Shown: positions 1 to 8,993, counted from the stretch's first letter. The stretch: DNA of 17,456 bases from Clostridiales bacterium (GCA_017577345.1 PITX01000003.1:1-17456); one strand, 5' to 3'. Numbers and translations: made by a program. The notes: generated by a model from the letters alone, not told the origin.

Positions 1-23
1 GATAGACACAGTGACATACGGAG

Positions 24-52
24 ATTATACTAATAAAATTTGTCAAAATCAA
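24..52 (-). promoter_or_regulatory. Predicted sigma-A promoter reading out of the left edge
   Basis: On the minus strand a TTGATT -35 box (47-52) is followed after exactly 17 bases by a perfect TATAAT -10 box (24-29). Transcription would start near position 17 and run leftward out of the window. It lies just downstream of the dprA-like gene, so the next leftward gene probably has its own transcript in addition to any read-through. In many bacteria topA follows dprA, but nothing here shows what the gene is. Confidence 0.6.
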
Positions 53-87
53 CCGAAAATTTGCATTTTTCGCTGATTTGGCGAAAG

Positions 88-972
88 TCAGTCGAAAATG
101 GACAATTGATAGGCAAGCAAATCGGAGATCGGCGGGAGGCGATCCTCCACCGCAGTCGCGCCGAGAGCGCACAGCGCATTGGCACCGTCACTGCCGTCGC
201 CCAGCACATAGACCTCCGACAGACCGCGCTTGAGGTTGGCTGATGCACCGGACCAGGTGCCGCCGGAGGTGCTGGGGCACTGGGCGACAAAGACCTTTTC
301 TCCGAGGGCGTGAATCAAAAGGTTGCGGTAGAGCGCACGCGCAGAGGAGAACGGCAGATCGTAGCCGTAGGCACTGCAATACAGGACATTTTCTCTTGCG
401 TCATGCTTTGTCAGCTCGTCCGGCACGAAGCTGATGACCTTTCCTCCGGCATGCAGGCACGCTTCCTGCGCGACGGTATCGGCACCGGCTGCACCGCCGG
501 AGACCAGTGTAAAATTCTCCTGCGCGGCAAGCTCACCGATCTGCCGGGCAAAGTCGCGCCCACGCTCAAACAGCAGCCGTGAGCCGACGGCGGAGATACA
601 GCGGGTGTTCAGCAGGGAAGCGTCGCCCCTGCAGAACAGCGCGGCGGGGCAGTCGTTTCCCAGCTTGCGCAGACGATGGGGAAACTGCTCCGAAAGCCGC
701 GTCAGGACGGAGATACCGGGCTGTGCGGCAAGATAATCCTTCAGCACATCGGGTCGATCCAAAAGCGAAACAATCCGCTTGCTCATTTCCTCGTGATAGC
801 CCAGCGAAGCAAGAAATTTCGGCGTGACCTGTCCGAAATTGTCCTTCGGACGGGTCAGCAGCATGGCGGAGACATAGGACTCCATCTGCTGATATTCCGC
901 TGCACTCAGGGGTTTGACGGACTGTCCCAGCTTGCAGCAGAGCATGAGCAGACCCTGTTCGGCGGCGCGCAT
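88..972 (-). CDS. dprA: DprA/Smf-like DNA-processing protein, short divergent form
   Basis: The 294-residue product resembles DprA, which binds single-stranded DNA taken up in transformation and loads RecA. Residues about 87-122 (pattern VLTRL...FPHRLRKL...ALFCRGD) match the segment that precedes the DprA Rossmann fold. The fold itself starts near residue 125 with AVGSR (128-132), followed by VSGGAAGAD (157-165), where typical DprA has SGLARGID. The usual later RNRIISGL motif is replaced by YRNLLIHAL. There is no C-terminal winged-helix domain, and the protein is shorter than the usual length of about 360. The ATG overlaps the stop of the upstream helicase by one base (TGATG), and no good ribosome binding site precedes it, which suggests translational coupling. 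It could be a SLOG-family relative with another ligand rather than a true competence protein. Confidence 0.75.
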   Translation of the reverse strand: MRAAEQGLLMLCCKLGQSVKPLSAAEYQQMESYVSAMLLTRPKDNFGQVTPKFLASLGYHEEMSKRIVSLLDRPDVLKDYLAAQPGISVLTRLSEQFPHRLRKLGNDCPAALFCRGDASLLNTRCISAVGSRLLFERGRDFARQIGELAAQENFTLVSGGAAGADTVAQEACLHAGGKVISFVPDELTKHDARENVLYCSAYGYDLPFSSARALYRNLLIHALGEKVFVAQCPSTSGGTWSGASANLKRGLSEVYVLGDGSDGANALCALGATAVEDRLPPISDLLAYQLSIFD

Positions 973-2156
973 CAGAATTTACGGCGCGGCGTGTGCTTTT
1001 CCTCCGCAGGTGCGGGGATGAGGCAGCCGTATTCGTCAAAGATCATGGGATGGATCGTAAAATCGGAGAATTTGGCGATCTCGTCCAGCTTTGCTTTTTC
1101 GGGGAACGAGCCGATCAGCGTAAAGGAAATGCCCTTTTTCCGGGCGCGTCCGGTCCTGCCGATGCGGTGGATATAGTATTCATTTTCATCCGGCACATCG
1201 AAGTTGATCACGCCGTCCACATCGTCCACATCAATGCCGCGCGAGGCGACATCGGTGGCGATCAGCACCGGCAGCTTCCCTTTTCGGAATGCCGCCATCG
1301 TGCGTTCCCGCGTTGCCTGCTTGATATCTCCGTGCAGGCAGTCCGCGTGGATGCCGGCGCGGCGCAGATCATCGGTGAGCCGCTGGCACATGACCTTGGT
1401 GTTGCAGAAGACGATCACGCGCTCAAAGGCACCGGAGCGGAGGATGCGGAGCATGGCATCCTCCTTTTCCAGACGGGGGACGGTGATGGAGTACTGGTCG
1501 ATGTCGGGCTTGCTCTCCTGCGTGGGAGCGACGGTGATCTCCACCTCGTCGCGCTGATACATCCAGCTCACGGTCATGACCTCCTGCGAGATCGTCGCGG
1601 AGAACAGACCGAGGTTGACGCGGTTTTTGATCTTGTTAAGGATCTTCGTCACATCGTCAAAGAAGCCCATGTCGAGCATCCGATCCGCCTCATCGAGAAT
1701 GACGGTTTTGACTTTATCCAGACGCAGATTTTTGCGGTTATAGTGATCCGTCAGACGACCGGGGGTCGCAACGACGATGTGCGGATGCTTCTCCAGTGCT
1801 TTGATCTGTGCCTGCATTCCCGTACCGCCGTAGACCACGGTCACGCGGATATCCTTATAATAGGTGAGCAGACCAATCAGCTCGTCACCGATCTGGAGGG
1901 CAAGCTCTCTGGTCGGAGCGAGAATGAGTGCCTGCAGATCGTCGCTTTCGGGGTCGATATGCTCGATCATCGGGATACCGAAGGCAAAGGTCTTGCCTGT
2001 ACCGGTGGGAGCCTTGGCGATGACATCTCTCCACTGAAGCAGCGGAGGGATGGCTTCCTCCTGCACCTTGGTCGGTGCCTGCACGCCCTGCTTTGTCAGT
2101 GCACGCAGAATTTCCTCACTGACGCCCAGCTCCTGAAAGGTTTTCGTTGTTTCCAT
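972..2156 (-). CDS. DEAD-box ATP-dependent RNA helicase
   Basis: This 394-residue protein has all the core motifs of a DEAD-box helicase in order: an N-terminal Q-motif region (residues 7-35), motif I APTGTGKT (49-56), Ia PTREL (81-85), Ib TPGR (131-134), II DEAD (155-158), III SAT (186-188), V ATDVASRGID (300-309) and VI HRIGRTGR (330-337). Such proteins unwind short RNA duplexes with ATP, acting in ribosome assembly, mRNA decay or cold adaptation. It ends soon after domain 2 with a short basic tail (ending PRRKF), so it lacks the long RGG or RNA-recognition tail of CshA/DbpA types; its specific target cannot be named. The start is supported by GAGGAG five to six bases upstream. It is the first gene of a leftward two-gene unit with the dprA-like gene and has its own promoter. 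Confidence 0.95.
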   Translation of the reverse strand: METTKTFQELGVSEEILRALTKQGVQAPTKVQEEAIPPLLQWRDVIAKAPTGTGKTFAFGIPMIEHIDPESDDLQALILAPTRELALQIGDELIGLLTYYKDIRVTVVYGGTGMQAQIKALEKHPHIVVATPGRLTDHYNRKNLRLDKVKTVILDEADRMLDMGFFDDVTKILNKIKNRVNLGLFSATISQEVMTVSWMYQRDEVEITVAPTQESKPDIDQYSITVPRLEKEDAMLRILRSGAFERVIVFCNTKVMCQRLTDDLRRAGIHADCLHGDIKQATRERTMAAFRKGKLPVLIATDVASRGIDVDDVDGVINFDVPDENEYYIHRIGRTGRARKKGISFTLIGSFPEKAKLDEIAKFSDFTIHPMIFDEYGCLIPAPAEEKHTPRRKF

Positions 2157-2214
2157 ACTGTCTCCTCATCTTCTACACGGAAAATTGCCGCTATTTCGCA
2201 GTATATTCGTTTAT

Positions 2215-2243
2215 ACTATAGCAGAAATCGCGCTGTTTTGCAA
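2215..2243 (-). promoter_or_regulatory. Promoter of the helicase-dprA unit
   Basis: On the minus strand, TTGCAA (2238-2243) and TATAGT (2215-2220) are separated by 17 bases. TG one base before the -10 box makes it an extended -10 promoter. An imperfect palindrome AGTATA-TTCGT-TTATACT (2201-2218) covers the start site region and could be an operator, although no binding protein is evident. The 5' leader would be about 50 bases. Confidence 0.7.
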
Positions 2244-2250
2244 CGCATCT

Positions 2251-2279
2251 TTGACAATCTGCGGAAATTGTGCTATACT
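2251..2279 (+). promoter_or_regulatory. Promoter of uppP
   Basis: A perfect TTGACA -35 box (2251-2256), a 17-base spacer and TATACT (2274-2279), with an extended TGC before the -10 box, give a near-consensus housekeeping promoter. The start site should be near 2286, leaving a leader of about 35 bases before uppP. It is divergent from the helicase promoter; the two -35 boxes are only 7 bases apart. Confidence 0.85.
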
Positions 2280-2321
2280 GCACTCGTTCCGCATAGATAG
2301 TAACGAAAAGAGGTTGACCGT

Positions 2322-3224
2322 ATGGGTTTGTTGGAATGGCTGAAAATTCTTGTTCTCGGCATCGTCGAGGGCATTACCGAATGGCTTCCCATCAGCAGCA
2401 CCGGACATATGATTTTGGTAGATGCGCTGTGGAAGTCCGATCACAGTGTGCTGACGGCGGAATTCATGGAAATGTTCACCGTCGTCATCCAGTTCGGAGC
2501 GATCCTTGCCGTGGTCGTGCTGTATTTCAGGAAGCTGTGGCCGTTCCACAGCAAGAAGCTGCGTCCGCAGCACTCGTGGTTTGCAGAGCACAGTGAAAAC
2601 AAGGCGATCGGCGCGGTGCAGAATTTCTGCGACAACTACTGCTTCATGGATAAGATCGTCATGTGGCTGAAAATCGCAGTTTCCTGCCTGCCTGCTATCA
2701 TCATCGGTCTGCCGCTGGACGACTGGATGGATGAGCATCTGTATACGCCGGTGGTCGTGGCACTGATGCTGATCCTATACGGCGTCGGCTTCCTGTTCAT
2801 CGAGCAGTACAATAAACGCCGTACCCCGCGCATCAATACGCTTGCGGAGCTGACATGGAAGGATGCCGCGCTGATCGGCATTTTCCAGGTGTTGGCACTT
2901 GTCCCGGGCACCTCCCGTTCCGGCGCGACCATTCTCGGCGGCATCCTGATCGGTGCATCCCGAGGTCTGGCGGCAGAATATACCTTCTTCCTTGCCGTCC
3001 CCGTGATGTTCGGTGCATCCCTGCTCAAAATCGTCAAATTCGGCTTCGGCTTCACCGGCACACAGCTCGGCGTTCTGCTGCTGGGCATGGCAGTCGCCTT
3101 TGCCGTTTCCGTGATCGCGATCAAGTTCTTAGTCGGCTACATCAAAAAGCACGATTTCTCCGCATTCGGCTGGTACCGCATCGTACTCGGCGCGATCGTA
3201 CTGCTCTATGCTGTTCTTGCTTAA
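2322..3224 (+). CDS. uppP: Undecaprenyl-diphosphatase UppP (BacA family)
   Basis: UppP removes one phosphate from undecaprenyl diphosphate at the membrane, regenerating the lipid carrier for peptidoglycan and other wall polymers; overexpression confers bacitracin resistance. The 300-residue protein has the first signature [15 protein letters not shown] (residues 16-30, with E16, E20 and H29 in the catalytic positions) and the second, [10 protein letters not shown] (195-204, catalytic R199). Multiple hydrophobic segments fit an integral membrane protein. It is longer than many homologues (about 270), mainly because of a hydrophilic stretch at about 71-112 between membrane segments. The ATG follows AGAGGT by seven bases. 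The stop TAA overlaps the convergent clpE stop within TTAA. No terminator hairpin is visible after it. Confidence 0.96.
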   Translation: MGLLEWLKILVLGIVEGITEWLPISSTGHMILVDALWKSDHSVLTAEFMEMFTVVIQFGAILAVVVLYFRKLWPFHSKKLRPQHSWFAEHSENKAIGAVQNFCDNYCFMDKIVMWLKIAVSCLPAIIIGLPLDDWMDEHLYTPVVVALMLILYGVGFLFIEQYNKRRTPRINTLAELTWKDAALIGIFQVLALVPGTSRSGATILGGILIGASRGLAAEYTFFLAVPVMFGASLLKIVKFGFGFTGTQLGVLLLGMAVAFAVSVIAIKFLVGYIKKHDFSAFGWYRIVLGAIVLLYAVLA

Positions 3225-5437
3225 AGCAAAAGGATATTCCCGTCCTTGACCTGTGCGGTCATGGCGGGGGACGGATGCTCCGAAAGAAGATTTGCGGCCA
3301 TGGGTGCTTCCAGTTCTGATTGAATCAGACTGCGAAGTGCCCGTGCGCCGCTTTTTTTGCCCAAAGCACGCTTCGCAAGGGCTTCCGGCAGACCCGGCGC
3401 GTAGGAAAAGGTAAGCTGCTGCCGCGCGGCGCGTTCACGCAGAGCCTGCAGCTCCTTCTGCGCGATCTGCGTCAGCGCGGCTTCGCCCAGCGGTCGGAAG
3501 ACCGCAATGCAGTCGATGCGCCCCAAAAATTCCGGCGGAAAATGCTCCCGCAGGGAGGCCATGACCGAATCCTCCGCCGTCCTGCCGAAGCCGATACCGC
3601 CTTTTCCGGCAGAATCACCGCCGAGATTGGTGGTCATGACCAGCATGGTGTTGCGGAAGTCGATCTGCCGCCCGGCAGAGTCGGTCAGAATCCCGTCCTC
3701 CATGATCTGCAGCAGCAGACCGCAGATGTCACGGTGCGCCTTTTCCAGCTCGTCGAGCAGGACAAGGGAATACGGTCTTCTGCGCACCTTTTCCGACAGC
3801 TCACCGCCGTCCTCATGCCCGACATAGCCGGGAGGCGCACCGATCAGGCGCGAGACAGAGAATTTTTCCATATATTCCGACATATCCACGCGGATCATCG
3901 CACTTTCGCTGCCGTAAACTGCCTCGGCAAGCGCCTTGCACAGTTCTGTCTTTCCCACGCCGGTGGGACCTGAAAACAGCATGGCGGCGGCAGGACGCTT
4001 CTGCGCGGCAAGCCCCGATCTGCCGCGGCGGACTGCCTCGGCGGCGGCGTGTACGGCATCTGTCTGCCCCATCACACGCGCCGAGAGCGTTTCCTCCAGC
4101 GTGCGGAGCCGCTGTTTTTCCGACAGACTGACCGTACCGACGGGTATTCCGGTACGGCTGGAAACGGCGGCGGCAATATCGCGTACCTCTACCCTTCGCT
4201 CGGCAGCGCCGGCGGACTTTCCCTGATGCAGACGGTCGCGCAGCTTTGCCGCCTGTTCATAGGCACCGTTTCGTACCGCGTCCCGAAGCTGCTGCTCCAG
4301 GTCACTGTCCGACGGACTGCCCAGCGTCCTGCGCATGGCGGCACAGGCAGCACCCTCGTCCAACAGGTCAACTGCCTTATCCGGCAGAAATTTGTCCGTA
4401 ATATAGCGGCAGGAGAGATCGACTGCCGCCCGGATCGCCGCATCGGTGATCACGATTCTATGGTGCGTTTCCAAAGACGGGCGCAGTCCCTCCAGAATTT
4501 CCTGTGTTTCCTCTCTGCTCGGCTCACGAATCTGCACCGGACGGAAGCGGCGTTCCAGCGCGGCATCTTTTTCAATAAACTTTCGGTATTCGTTCAGTGT
4601 CGTTGCACCGATCATCTGTACCTGTCCGCGCCCGAGGGCGGGCTTGAGCAGGTTGGCGGCGTCGATCGCACCCTCGGCGGCACCCGCCCCCGTCAATGTG
4701 TGCATTTCATCAACAAATAAAATCACATTCTGCACGCGGCGCACCTCTGCCAAAATATCGCGGATGCGCTCTTCAAATTCGCCGCGGTACTTCGTGCCTG
4801 CGATGATGCTCGCCATATCCAGCGCGAACAGTCGCTTCCCACGCAGCTGCTCCGGCGCACGGCCTGCGGCGATATACTGCGCGACCCCCTCCACAACGGC
4901 GGTTTTGCCGACACCCGGCTCACCGATCAGGCAGGGATTGTTCTTCTGACGGCGGTTCAGGATCTGCACCACGCGCTCAGTTTCGACCTCACGGCCGATG
5001 ATCTTATCCAGTGCATTTTCCCGTGCCTTGGCGGTCAGATTCTGGCAGTAGGTGTCAAGGAACTTGCGCTTCTGCTTTTTCGGCTTGTCCGGCGTCGGCT
5101 CTTTTGCCTTTTCTCCTGCCTCATCCTTTGGCATCAGCTCGTCTGCCTTACCGAACAGACGGTTCATGTGGGGGAAGGTCGCCGTGCGGCTGCCGATGTC
5201 ATCATCGTCGTCTTCTTCATTTTCGGGAGCCATCATTGCCATCATTTCGTTGTTCAGACCGTCGAGATCCTCATCCGTGATGCCCATACGCTCCACGATC
5301 TCATCGACCTGTTTGATGCCAAGCTCCTTGGCACATTTCAGGCAAAGCCCTTCGTTGGTGCTTTTGCCGTTTTCTACCTTCGTAATAAAAATAACAGCAA
5401 CATTTTTCTGACATTTGCTGCAAAGTGTCGGTTTCAT
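3221..5437 (-). CDS. clpE: ClpE-type AAA+ unfoldase (Clp protease ATP-binding subunit)
   Basis: This 738-residue protein is a class I Clp/Hsp100 ATPase that unfolds proteins and feeds them to ClpP. The N-terminus is a zinc finger (C6, C9, C32, C35) instead of the Clp N-domain repeats, followed by an acidic linker (DDDDD near 76-80). AAA1 has Walker A GEPGVGKT (172-179), Walker B ILFVDE (239-244) and arginines R296/R297. A short UVR-like middle segment lies at about 379-403. AAA2 has GPTGVGKT (490-497) and LVLLDE (558-563), and a GIGFG loop (614-618) fits ClpP docking. Zinc finger plus UVR is the ClpE arrangement. ATG follows AAAGGAGG at good spacing. It is the last gene of the long operon, 12 bases after the DUF5711 gene. 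No CtsR operator is visible in front of it; it may be expressed constitutively with the operon. Confidence 0.9.
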   Translation of the reverse strand: MKPTLCSKCQKNVAVIFITKVENGKSTNEGLCLKCAKELGIKQVDEIVERMGITDEDLDGLNNEMMAMMAPENEEDDDDDIGSRTATFPHMNRLFGKADELMPKDEAGEKAKEPTPDKPKKQKRKFLDTYCQNLTAKARENALDKIIGREVETERVVQILNRRQKNNPCLIGEPGVGKTAVVEGVAQYIAAGRAPEQLRGKRLFALDMASIIAGTKYRGEFEERIRDILAEVRRVQNVILFVDEMHTLTGAGAAEGAIDAANLLKPALGRGQVQMIGATTLNEYRKFIEKDAALERRFRPVQIREPSREETQEILEGLRPSLETHHRIVITDAAIRAAVDLSCRYITDKFLPDKAVDLLDEGAACAAMRRTLGSPSDSDLEQQLRDAVRNGAYEQAAKLRDRLHQGKSAGAAERRVEVRDIAAAVSSRTGIPVGTVSLSEKQRLRTLEETLSARVMGQTDAVHAAAEAVRRGRSGLAAQKRPAAAMLFSGPTGVGKTELCKALAEAVYGSESAMIRVDMSEYMEKFSVSRLIGAPPGYVGHEDGGELSEKVRRRPYSLVLLDELEKAHRDICGLLLQIMEDGILTDSAGRQIDFRNTMLVMTTNLGGDSAGKGGIGFGRTAEDSVMASLREHFPPEFLGRIDCIAVFRPLGEAALTQIAQKELQALRERAARQQLTFSYAPGLPEALAKRALGKKSGARALRSLIQSELEAPMAANLLSEHPSPAMTAQVKDGNILLL

Positions 5438-5449
5438 AGGAATCCTCCT

Positions 5450-6571
5450 TTAGTCAGGGATATAGAGAAGTGCGCTGTGGTCGGAAAGGCACATCGCCGT
5501 GCCGTCCGAACGCGCAAGGGCTGCCTGCCAGCCCTGATTTTCCGTACTGCCGCATAGCTGCAGCGAACGGTCGTAAATTCGGAGCTCCTGCTCCGTCAGT
5601 ACACTGATATAATTCCCGCAGGTGCTCAGGTGCAGTACTGCTTCATTTATTTCCAGATATGCGAGCTCTTTTCCCTGTGCATCGAGAACTACAAGCGCGC
5701 TGCCGCCCTGATAGCGTTCATACGAGGCGACAACCGTACCCGGCGCGAAGCGGTAGGCAGTTAAGCTGCCCGACTGCATTTGATATTCGCGAAGAAGCGT
5801 TCCCTCGGGGGTAAAGAATTGCAGACTGCTTTCACCGACAGCACAAATGCTTTCAGCGTCCGTAAATGCCATGTCGTAGATGATCTGCGCGTCAAGCGAT
5901 AGCTCTGCGGGGGTATCTGTGCGGTCAGTTTCAAAGAGCACTGCCGTGCTTGCAAAACGGATATCTTCCTGACCGAGTGCGGTCACGGTGAGGAAGTCAG
6001 CATCGGGAGAGAGTGCGCAGGTGTTCAGGTAGCGGCTTTTGGAGTCGTGCCGGAACAGCGGAGCACCGCTTTCGGAATAGACCTGCACAACGGCGCGGCA
6101 GTCCGTGCCCTCGGTCAGTACGCTCACTGCACCGCATTCGGCAATCTCCGCGTCATAGATGCGCCCGTCCGTGTGCAGAGAAAACTTCGTTTCACCGTCC
6201 GTACCGAGCAGTATAAGTTGTGTGCCGCCGATATCATAGCAGAGAAAACAGCCGTTTCCCGTTTTCAGTGCGGGGGAATCATAGGGCTTATCTTCCCGGC
6301 ATAGCAGTCTGCCGTCTGTACTGTAAACCGAAATGCCCTCCTGCGATGCCGTACAAAGGCGGTCATCAGCAATCACGCAGGCACCGGTATCGGTGCAGCT
6401 TACCGAATAGTTTTCATAGTGCTTGCCGGAATAGCGGACAAAGCGCTTCAAACCGTCGAGGGAAGCGGTCTGTGCCCAGAGATACCAGAGAAGAAGCAGC
6501 AGGATGACAAGCGCGATCGCGGCAAAGAGCAGCCAGCGATGACCGACCTTCTTTTCGGTTTCAGCGGACAT
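5450..6571 (-). CDS. DUF5711-like membrane-anchored beta-propeller protein, unknown function
   Basis: The product is a 373-residue protein with a short basic cytoplasmic start, one hydrophobic segment (about residues 10-33, rich in Leu/Ile/Ala) and a long extracytoplasmic part. That part consists of repeated short beta-like units with patterns such as GISVYSTDGRLL, and resembles WD40/PQQ-like propellers; it fits the DUF5711 family found in Clostridia. No catalytic motif is evident, and the role is unknown (perhaps a surface scaffold or sensor). I chose the start at 6571 (MSAETEKK) because GGGGAGGT lies eight bases upstream; an upstream ATG at 6595 has no such site. The start lies inside the last codons of truA (11-base overlap). 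Confidence 0.8.
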   Translation of the reverse strand: MSAETEKKVGHRWLLFAAIALVILLLLLWYLWAQTASLDGLKRFVRYSGKHYENYSVSCTDTGACVIADDRLCTASQEGISVYSTDGRLLCREDKPYDSPALKTGNGCFLCYDIGGTQLILLGTDGETKFSLHTDGRIYDAEIAECGAVSVLTEGTDCRAVVQVYSESGAPLFRHDSKSRYLNTCALSPDADFLTVTALGQEDIRFASTAVLFETDRTDTPAELSLDAQIIYDMAFTDAESICAVGESSLQFFTPEGTLLREYQMQSGSLTAYRFAPGTVVASYERYQGGSALVVLDAQGKELAYLEINEAVLHLSTCGNYISVLTEQELRIYDRSLQLCGSTENQGWQAALARSDGTAMCLSDHSALLYIPD

Positions 6572-7325
6572 GGAAGGACACCTCCCCGTCATCATACCAA
6601 AGCTGTGTCATATACAGTCCGCCGGGCGGAACGGTCGGACCCGCCGCAGTACGGTTGCCGCTTTGCAGGATCACGCCGATCTGCCTCGGTGCGATTTTTC
6701 CCTCTGCAGCATAGACGACCGTGCCGGTCATGGCACGCGCCATGTTATAAAGAAAACCGTTTGCGCAGATGCGGAGCAAGATCAGATCGCCCGTGCGTTC
6801 GACCTCAAAATGGTGAACGGTGCGGACGGTGGATTTTACCTCCGTGCCGACGGAGCGGACGGCGGCAAAATCATGCGTGCCGACGAACTGCGCGGCAGCC
6901 TCCTGCATGATTTTTTCGTCCAGATGCTTCGGGTAAAACCATGCGCGGTTGATGAAAAACGGATCGCGGATATGCGAATTGTAAATCTGATAGGTGTATT
7001 CCTTGCGGACGCAGGAGCCGATGGCATTGAAGCCGTCATGCACCTGCCTTGCGTCATAAACGACGATGTCGTCGGGAAGATGCGTATTGAGTGCGTAGGG
7101 GAGACGGTCACAGGGAATTGCGGAGTCCGTGCGGAAATTCGCAACATAGACACGGGCGTGAACGCCTGCATCGGTGCGCCCGCAGCCTGTCAGATGCACC
7201 TTATGCCCGACCACCGCGGCAGTCGCTTCCTCCAGCGTCTGCGCGACGGAGCGGGCATTCTTCTGCACCTGCCAGCCGTGATAGGCTGACCCGTCATATT
7301 TCAGAAATAGAGCAATATTCCGCAA
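6561..7325 (-). CDS. truA: tRNA pseudouridine(38-40) synthase TruA
   Basis: TruA converts uridines 38-40 of the tRNA anticodon arm to pseudouridine. The 254-residue product has the family's typical length, the early motif YDGSAYHGWQ (10-19) and the catalytic motif GRTDAGVHA (49-57) with the nucleophilic D52. The start is TTG, not ATG: the reading frame begins with the codon at 7323-7325, and TTAGGAGG, overlapping the ecfT stop codon, sits seven bases before it. The gap after ecfT is 11 bases. The ecfA1-ecfA2-ecfT-truA order is the one known from Bacillus and other Firmicutes. Its last 11 bases overlap the DUF5711 gene start. Confidence 0.97.
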   Translation of the reverse strand: MRNIALFLKYDGSAYHGWQVQKNARSVAQTLEEATAAVVGHKVHLTGCGRTDAGVHARVYVANFRTDSAIPCDRLPYALNTHLPDDIVVYDARQVHDGFNAIGSCVRKEYTYQIYNSHIRDPFFINRAWFYPKHLDEKIMQEAAAQFVGTHDFAAVRSVGTEVKSTVRTVHHFEVERTGDLILLRICANGFLYNMARAMTGTVVYAAEGKIAPRQIGVILQSGNRTAAGPTVPPGGLYMTQLWYDDGEVSFHVR

Positions 7326-7336
7326 AGAGTGTCCTC

Positions 7337-8134
7337 CTAAAACTGCCGCAGGACGATGATGCCAGCAAGCAGGGCGATGCCGAGCAGTAAGCTCAGAATA
7401 TCGCGTGTGTGGTATTTGAGCTGTTTCATTTTCGTGCGTCCCTCACCGCCGTGATAGCAGCGGCATTCCATGGCAGTCGCAAGCTCGTCCGCTCTGCGGA
7501 ACGCGCTGACGAACAGCGGCACCAGAATGGGAATCAGTGCCTTGGCGCGGCGGAAAATATTTCCGGTTTCAAAATCCGCGCCGCGCGCCTTCTGCGCGGA
7601 GATGATCTTGTCTGTTTCCTCAATCAGCGTGGGGATAAAGCGCAGGGCAATGCTCATCATCATCGCCAGCTCATGCACGGGGAAGCGGATCTTTTTCAGC
7701 GGAGAGAGCAGCGATTCCAGTCCGTCCGTCAGCGCGATCGGCGAGGTGGTATAGGTCAGCAGGAAGGTGCCCATGACGAGCAGCATGATGCGCAGGACGA
7801 GGAAAAAGGCGTTCTGAATGCCCTCGGCGGTGATCTTGAAGATCCAGAACTGCACAAGCACGCGCCCTTCCGTGTAGAACAGGTTGATGAGTGCCGTAAA
7901 AATGATGATGATGATCAGCGGCTTCAAACCCTTAAACAGAGCTTTCAGGCGGATTCTGGACAGGGCGATTGCGGTGACCAAAAAGGCAAGCATCAGACCG
8001 TAGGAAACAAACCACCTGCACAGAAACAGCGCCACGATATACAAAAGCGTTATCATAAGCTTCGTACGCGGGTCGAGGCGGTGCACAACGGTATTTCCCG
8101 GGAAATACTGCCCCAGTGTGATGTCCTTAAGCAT
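7337..8134 (-). CDS. ecfT: Energy-coupling factor transporter membrane protein EcfT
   Basis: EcfT is the membrane scaffold of group II ECF transporters: it couples the EcfA1/EcfA2 ATPases to exchangeable substrate-binding S components for vitamins and metals. The 265-residue protein has several strongly hydrophobic segments (for example about 27-57, 72-87 and 108-128) and a C-terminal cytoplasmic coupling region with two motifs, ARG (183-185) and AMECRCYHGG (221-230). The second motif has CRC where the classical form is ARG, a variant that I recall from other Firmicutes. ATG follows AAAGGAGG by eight bases; the start overlaps the end of ecfA2 by eight bases. No S component is encoded in this window, so it must come from elsewhere in the genome. 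Confidence 0.96.
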   Translation of the reverse strand: MLKDITLGQYFPGNTVVHRLDPRTKLMITLLYIVALFLCRWFVSYGLMLAFLVTAIALSRIRLKALFKGLKPLIIIIIFTALINLFYTEGRVLVQFWIFKITAEGIQNAFFLVLRIMLLVMGTFLLTYTTSPIALTDGLESLLSPLKKIRFPVHELAMMMSIALRFIPTLIEETDKIISAQKARGADFETGNIFRRAKALIPILVPLFVSAFRRADELATAMECRCYHGGEGRTKMKQLKYHTRDILSLLLGIALLAGIIVLRQF

Positions 8135-8993
8135 CCGCTGCGCCTCCTTTCAGGCGCAGAAGCTGCCGCAGGGCATCCTCCACGGTGTAGGTGGCGGGGT
8201 CAACGGGCAGACCGAGCTCTTTCAGCCGCAGGAACAGGGAAGTGACCTGCGGCACGGTCAGACCGATCTGCTGCAGGCGTTCCGCCTTTGCAAAGACCTC
8301 CGCAGGCGTGCCGAGCATTTCGACCTGCCCTTCGTTGAGCACGAGCAGACGGTCTGCCATCACAGCCACATCGTCCATGGAGTGGCTGACCATCAGCACG
8401 GTCGCACCGCTTGCTTTCTGATAGGAGCGGATATTGCAAAGCAGGGAAGCACGGGCAGAGGGATCCAGACCTGCCGTCGGCTCATCGAAAATGATGATCT
8501 CCGGTTCCATGGCGATCACGCCCGCAATGGCGACGCGCCGCTTCTGACCGCCGGAAAGATCGAACGGGGACTTGTCCAGCACATCGGGATCAACGCCGGC
8601 AAATCCGGCTGCCCGCAAAACGCGCTGCCGGATCTCCTCTTCGTTCAGCCCCATATTTTTCGGACCGAAGGCGATATCCTGAAAGACGGTATCCTCAAAG
8701 AGCTGATATTCCGGGTACTGAAAAACCAGTCCGACGCGAAAATGCGCCTGACGGGTCGCCTGCTTGTCCCTCCGGATGCTCTCCCCGTCCAGCAGCACAT
8801 CGCCGCTTGTGGGCTTGAGCAAGCCGTTCAGATGCTGGATCAGCGTGGATTTTCCGGAGCCGGTATGCCCGATGACACCGAGAAATTCACCCTTCTCCAC
8901 GGTAAAATTCATATGTTTGATCGCGTCGTGCTCAAACGGCGTTCCGACGCTGTAGGTATGGCAGAGGTCTCGGATCTCAATCGCTGCAGCCAA
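8127..8993 (-). CDS. ecfA2: Energy-coupling factor ATPase EcfA2
   Basis: This is the second ABC ATPase of the ECF energy module, forming a heterodimer with EcfA1 beneath EcfT. In the 288-residue protein I see Walker A GHTGSGKST (42-50), Q-loop FQYPEYQLF (91-99), signature LSGGQ (146-150), Walker B IIIFDE (166-171) and the switch His (H204). The start codon is TTG at 8991-8993, with a perfect AGGAGG eight bases upstream; no in-frame ATG lies between. The start lies within the end of ecfA1 (17-base overlap), implying translational coupling and matched synthesis of the two ATPases. Position second in the cassette supports the EcfA2 assignment. Confidence 0.96.
   Translation of the reverse strand: MAAAIEIRDLCHTYSVGTPFEHDAIKHMNFTVEKGEFLGVIGHTGSGKSTLIQHLNGLLKPTSGDVLLDGESIRRDKQATRQAHFRVGLVFQYPEYQLFEDTVFQDIAFGPKNMGLNEEEIRQRVLRAAGFAGVDPDVLDKSPFDLSGGQKRRVAIAGVIAMEPEIIIFDEPTAGLDPSARASLLCNIRSYQKASGATVLMVSHSMDDVAVMADRLLVLNEGQVEMLGTPAEVFAKAERLQQIGLTVPQVTSLFLRLKELGLPVDPATYTVEDALRQLLRLKGGAADA

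Noticed and set aside
68..86. Hairpin TTTCGC/GCGAAA downstream of the dprA-like gene as a terminator
   Set aside because: The stem has only six bases and no real T-run on the minus strand, so it is not convincing.
993..2300. A 435-codon open frame on the plus strand
   Set aside because: It lies entirely antisense to the DEAD-box helicase, whose motifs are complete, and its product has no recognisable domain.
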